From Dictyocoela muelleri (taxonomy: Eukaryota; Microsporidia): a DNA stretch of 10,216 nt. Each line of letters opens with the position of its first letter. Position 1 is the first letter of the stretch. Made by a program: the position numbers and the translations under genes. The stretch is from the NCBI GenBank assembly GCA_016256075.1, contig SDVU01000826.1:1-10216 (forward strand), given 5' to 3'. The notes below the pieces were generated by a model. The model did no database searches. It saw nothing but the letters and a program-made list of their open reading frames with translations, and was not told the DNA's origin. Of the stretch, positions 6,775 through 10,216 are shown piece after piece.

Positions 6775-7712
6775 AAAAATTAGCGAACAATATCAGCATT
6801 TTAGAAATTTCTAGATCACTTTCCTTCCCATACCCATCAGTACGAATAATAGTAAGAAAATTGTGTATCGAGAAAAATCTAGAAAAAAATTTAAAAAATG
6901 CTTAAGAAAAAAGGCTAAAAAACACGCACACATGAAATAAAACATTTTTTATCTGAAGTAATTATAAGAAAAAATACAACGACTCAGAAAGAAATAAAGA
7001 ATGCTCTTTATAATTTATGTATAAAAACATCACAGCCTACCATCTCAAGAGTAATTCAAGAAATGAAGTTCAGTAGGAAACGGATAAGTCTAATTCCAGT
7101 AGAGCGAAATACTCCCCAGTTGATTGGTATAAAAAAAATTTATTCTCGTTTTGTCAATCAAATTCCTAATGAACAATTAATTTTTCTTGACGAAAGTGGA
7201 TTTAATCCTCACACTCAAAGACATTATGGATACCCCCTTGTTGGTTAAAAGGCAATAAAAGTTGTTCGCGGAAACTGAGGGTTTAACATATTATTATTGA
7301 GCATGATAAAACTCCGAGGAACACTTGCATATGAAATAAAACAAGGGACAATTAATTTATATATATTAGCGGATTTTTTGATCGTTATTTAGAAAAATCA
7401 GGAGATGAATCTCCACAGCCTATTTTATTACTGTATAATGCTCGTTTCCATCACAGTCAAAGAGTAGGAGAAATTTGTAATGAAAAAGGAGCTATCATTA
7501 AATATCTACTGGCTTATTAACCGCAATTAAATCCTATAAAATAATATTTTTCGATTGTAAAGGCTAGATTCCAGACATCTATTTCTCCACGAATTACCTT
7601 TGCCCAAATAAAGGAATGTATTGTTGATGCGATTGTGGGTATTGAATTGAAAATATATGTGAATTTATTTAATAATATGAGAAGATGGATTGACAAGGTA
7701 ATTTCAGGGTAA
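6726..7712 (+). pseudogene. Tc1/IS630-type DDE transposase, decayed
   Basis: The start is the ATG at 6726, at the inner edge of the left TIR; the first piece (59 codons, to the TAA at 6903-6905) has a basic N-terminus and a helix-turn-helix-like stretch (ISRSLSFPYPSVRIIVRKL). The next frame, open to 7248, has THEIKHFLSEV and SQPTISRVIQEM, the second HTH of the family, and FLDESGFNPHTQRHYG with the first catalytic Asp. Then come GTLAYEIKQGTIN, LLYNARFHHSQRVGEI and PQLNPI..YFSIVKARF, ending MRRWIDKVISG. The second catalytic Asp (usually LDNARFHH) is Tyr here (TAT). The third acidic position (NPIEE) reads Lys-stop. Stops at 6903 and 7246 and several frame changes also break the gene. Length and motif order match a Tc1-like transposase of about 330 residues. 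It is inactive. Confidence 0.9.
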
Positions 7713-8111
7713 TTATTTATTTGATTAAAATTATTAAATAATTACAATTTTGATCGTATATATTTTTATTATAGGAATAAAAATGTAACATTAACAATTA
7801 TGATATTTTTTAGCTTTTTATTTACTATTATTTATAAAATTCATAATAAAAATATCACGACAATAGATAAAATATTCAATCAATTTAAAAAAAAGTAGAA
7901 GTTGGGTAATTATAATTAAAAGGTCTTAAATTTTACAATAAAAATAATTTTTCTAACAAAAAATAATTCGCCTTTTTGGTAAAATGAATTTTTATTAGAA
8001 TTAAGTGTTTTCAAATTTTTTTCGAGTTTTTTTTTTGCACATTTTTCTTGCTGTCTGATTACTGCCGTGTATGAACGGAATGTATCCAGAAATTTCTAAA
8101 TGACTGATGTT
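7713..8111. other. 3' untranslated spacer inside the Tc1-type element
   Basis: About 400 bp of AT-rich DNA lies between the transposase stop and the minisatellite. I see no open frame of note, no repeat unit and no strong hairpin. Poly-T and poly-A runs are common (for example around 8020-8035). Confidence 0.6.
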
Positions 8112-8409
8112 GTTTTCAATGTTTGTTTTCAATGTTTGTTTTCAATGTTTGTTTTCAATGTTTGTTTTCAATGTTTGTTTTCAATGTTTATTTTCAATGT
8201 TTGTTTTCAATGTTTGTTTTCAATGTTTGTTTTCAATATTTGTTTTCAATATTTGTTTTCAATGTTTATTTCAATATTTGTTTTCAATGTTTATTTTCAA
8301 TGTTTGTTTTCAATATTTGTTTTCAATGTTTGTTTTCAATATTTGTTTTCAATGTTTTTTTCAATGTTTGTGACAATGTTTGTTGACAATGTTTGTTGAC
8401 AATGTTTGT
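8112..8409 (+). repeat. 13-bp minisatellite inside the Tc1-type element, about 23 units
   Basis: The unit is GTTTTCAATGTTT, repeated head to tail with few changes (ATT for GTT in some units, one unit short by a base or two near 8270). The last three or four units change to a related form, TTGACAATGTTTG. Two more units lie at about 8430-8450. Because 13 is not a multiple of three and the unit holds no stop in any register, all three plus frames stay open across it. The resulting Phe/Cys-rich frames (8100-8399, 8107-8373, 8123-8386) are artefacts. The array lies between the transposase and the right TIR and has no counterpart in the left half. Confidence 0.93.
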
Positions 8410-8452
8410 CATAATACTATTTTTCACTGTTTGTTTTCAATGTTTGTTTTTA

Positions 8453-8780
8453 TTTGATATTATATTTTTGTAATTGTTATTCTCTTTTTTCGTTGCAAAT
8501 AGGGGTTATTAATTTCATGTTTAAAATTAATTTTCAAAAATTTTATTAATTTATTAAAGTGATATATATAAATGAATAAAGGGATCTATATAAATGAATA
8601 AAGCGATCTATATAAATGAATAAAGTGATATATATAAATGAATAAAGTGATCTATATAAATGAATAAAACGATCTATATTAATGTATACAGTGATATATA
8701 AATGAATATAGTGATCTATATAAATGAATGCAGTGATCTATATAAATTAATACAGTGATCTATATAAATGAATAATCCTG
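8453..8780 (-). repeat. Right terminal inverted repeat of the Tc1-type element
   Basis: It is the inverse of 6423-6774. Its unique inner part (8453-8554) carries TTATTCTCTTTTTTCGTTGC, the exact inverse of the start of the transposase gene, with the ATG position reading TTG. Ten 22-bp units (8555-8772) and the end TAATCCTG follow. It is about 24 bp shorter than the left TIR, which matches the loss of one repeat unit. Confidence 0.88.
8555..8772 (-). repeat. 22-bp tandem array, 10 units, in the right TIR
   Basis: Read on the plus strand the unit is TAAAGTGATCTATATAAATG plus AA, the inverse of the left-array unit. Ten units are counted, one of them (the seventh) 20 bp long. Inner units carry TAAAG and outer ones TACAG or similar, mirroring the inner TTTA and outer TGTA tails on the left. 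Confidence 0.92.
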
Positions 8781-9060
8781 TAATTGTCAAGAATAAAAAT
8801 TTTAATTTAAAAATCAAAAATTTTATAAAAAAATCAAATTTAATTTTTAAAAAATATTGCGCTGGGTAGCTATCTTGGATCAGAGCCGCTTGTAAAGAAG
8901 ACTCAATTTTTTAATGATTTTTTCAGTGATTTTTTTTAAAGACAAATGTTGTAGAGTCTTTTAATAAGCATTTTGAGGTTTTTAAACAAATAAAAAAAAG
9001 ATTTTTAGAAAAGGGACAACCTGAAAACTCACCAAGGGCAGTGTTCGGCATTCTTTTCGG

Positions 9061-9079
9061 CGAGTTTACCGTAAACTCG
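9061..9079. repeat. Perfect hairpin, 8-bp stem
   Basis: CGAGTTTA and TAAACTCG pair around the loop CCG. GC-rich flanks (TTCGG before, TCCGAA after) allow a few more pairs. The stretch upstream (GAAAACTCACCAAGG, from 9023) resembles the hairpin at 9425, so both may come from one small repeat family. Confidence 0.65.
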
Positions 9080-9424
9080 TCCGAATTTATAAAATTTTAT
9101 TTTATTTTATTTATAAAAATGATTAGTATTTCTATCAAAACTTAGAAGTATTAAGAAATAAATAAAAATTTGCCAGATAAATGATTTAAAAATATTAAAA
9201 ATTTTATATTTTTTGAAATTTAAGATGAAAATATTAATAAAAATTAATTATAATTTAATTTTAATTTTATCGTTAAAAACCTCAAAGAACTCTAATTCTC
9301 AATAGTTATAAAAATATTAAAAATATTTTTTAATAAATTATTAATCTTCAGTTTCCCATTTTATATTTTCCTTCTCCATGATCATGTTCACCTTCATAAA
9401 GAATGCTTTCCATGTTATATCGCT

Positions 9425-9456
9425 GACCGAAAATTCACCGAAGGTAATTTTCGGTC
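9425..9456. repeat. Hairpin, 14-bp stem with one bulged base
   Basis: GACCGAAAATT and AATTTTCGGTC pair perfectly. Inside them ACC and GGT also pair around the loop GAA, leaving one bulged C. A second possible pairing joins TTCACC (9434-9439) with GGTGAA (9464-9469), so alternative folds exist. It is clearly GC-richer than its surroundings. Confidence 0.7.
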
Positions 9457-10216
9457 GGCGAAAGGTGAAAATCCTAAAAAAAACGACGAAACCCTTTCAT
9501 GAATATAAAAATAATGAAAACACAAATAAATTAACAAAAATTATTTATAATATATACATTTATGTTTTTAATCGTAAAAATGAAGAAAAGCTATCATGAA
9601 TATGTGAGAATTTTAAATGTCAAAATCGAATTTACTGATAAAGCTAAAAAGGTGTATTATGCTAAAGCATTTATATCCTATTGAGTAATCAAAAACTTTA
9701 AGGGTTTAAATAAATCGTAAATAAACTAAATGTAACACACAGTTCTGAAAATTCTGATACTGCTCTTTTTAATGCAAAAATCAATTTGCTATAGATATAC
9801 TTAAAATTAAAGATAAAAAGAACAATTCAGTCGGACGAAATTATTTTCCCAATAAAATTAAAAAAACAGTTTAGAGTAAACATTACTAAAAATCATAAAA
9901 ACTTTAAAATTATATTCATTTTGAATTTTTTAATTATTTGGAAAAGAAAAATTTAATAAAATTGTCATAATATATTTTTAAATAAAATTGACTATATTTA
10001 AAAAATATTTTTATCTTTTTTAAATTTTAATAAATTTATTTGTAATTTTTAATCAATTTATTTGAAAGTTTAAATCAAATTTTTAATTAATTAATTAATT
10101 GGTACTGTTTCAATATAAATTATCACCTTTGCAATATAAAAATTTTAGGAGAGAGAAAACTGTTTATCAAAAAGAGGGTCATTTTAATGTGGTAACTCCC
10201 GTAGTATAGTTATTTT

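Larger units (their letters stand above)
6421..8782 (+). mobile_element. Tc1/mariner-type transposon with tandem-repeat termini
   Basis: A full-length but decayed element of 2358 bp (6423-8780) lies between two TA dinucleotides (6421-6422, 8781-8782), the target duplication of the Tc1/mariner superfamily. The ends are CAGGGTTATTC on the left and the inverse of GAATAATCCTG on the right (one mismatch). Long terminal inverted repeats run inward for 352 bp (left) and 328 bp (right). Most of each is an array of 22-bp tandem repeats, and the inner 80-110 bp are non-repeated but still matched. Between them are a plus-strand DDE transposase remnant (6726-7712), a spacer, and a 13-bp minisatellite (8112-8409). 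Arrays in opposite orientation at the two ends, plus matching inner sequence, show that the arrays belong to the element and are not independent satellites. Confidence 0.9.
8783..10216. other. AT-rich region with no recognised gene
   Basis: This 1.4-kb stretch is mostly A/T runs. The longest frames are a 71-codon stretch open without an ATG near its start (8930-9145, containing VVESFNKHFEVF and PRAVFGILFGEF, not recognised), a 73-codon frame at 9378-9599 (basic, low complexity, running through a hairpin) and a 34-codon ATG frame at 9580-9684 (KSYHEYVRILNVKIEF, not recognised). None has neighbours, length or motifs that would support a gene. They could be scraps of unidentified elements. From about 9900 to 10110 the sequence is nearly pure A/T, ending in (TTAA)n-like repeats at 10084-10101. 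No tRNA or rRNA was seen. Confidence 0.55.

Noticed and set aside
8100-8399. Three overlapping Phe/Cys-rich open frames that look like repetitive hydrophobic proteins
   Set aside because: They arise because the 13-bp minisatellite unit is stop-free and not a multiple of three, so every plus frame stays open. No start context or flanking gene supports them.
9378-9599. 73-codon frame as a hypothetical gene
   Set aside because: Low-complexity Lys/Asn composition, a strong hairpin within the frame, no family motif and no supporting context.
10150-10216. Possible purine tract plus LTR start (TGTGGTAACTCCCG) at the right edge
   Set aside because: The purine stretch is short and broken, no integrase or other retroelement part precedes it, and the window ends before any LTR feature could be checked.

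Overview
The window is strongly AT-rich (by eye about three quarters A+T) and is almost entirely a transposon graveyard. I find no intact host gene, no rRNA and no convincing tRNA. Every recognisable coding stretch belongs to a mobile element, and all are decayed. The mix (Ty3/gypsy, hAT, pogo/Tigger, MULE, Merlin and Tc1/mariner) and the very AT-rich codon use point to a eukaryote. The Merlin and MULE proteins resemble my memory of elements in repeat-rich microsporidia of arthropods, so such a parasite is my best guess. An AT-rich animal or protist genome is not excluded, and no host gene is present to settle it.

Layout. 1-1163: 3' part of a Ty3/gypsy pol fossil (RNase H end, integrase, GPY/F module), followed by a purine tract and a candidate 3' LTR (1164-1580). 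1648-about 1720: an orphan hAT terminus. 1844-3777: a nearly full-length pogo/Tigger-type element with matching ends, a TA duplication and a minus-strand transposase whose catalytic motifs are all still readable. 3846-5798: a MULE transposase split by a Merlin (IS1595/ISXO2-like) transposon whose remnant lies at about 4398-5456. 5801-6110: a near-perfect 310-bp foldback starting directly after the MULE stop codon.

6421-8782: the most unusual item, a whole-length Tc1/mariner-type element. Its roughly 330-350 bp inverted termini are built largely of 22-bp tandem repeats (11 units on the left, 10 inverted units on the right). It carries a decayed DDE transposase and a separate 13-bp minisatellite in its interior. 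8783-10216: AT-rich DNA with two related GC-richer hairpins and no recognised gene.

The elements do not form a pathway. The order of events is what the window records: Merlin went into MULE, pogo landed just upstream of the MULE remnant, and the Tc1-type element landed at a TA downstream of the foldback. All protein identities come from reading motifs by eye, without database searches.
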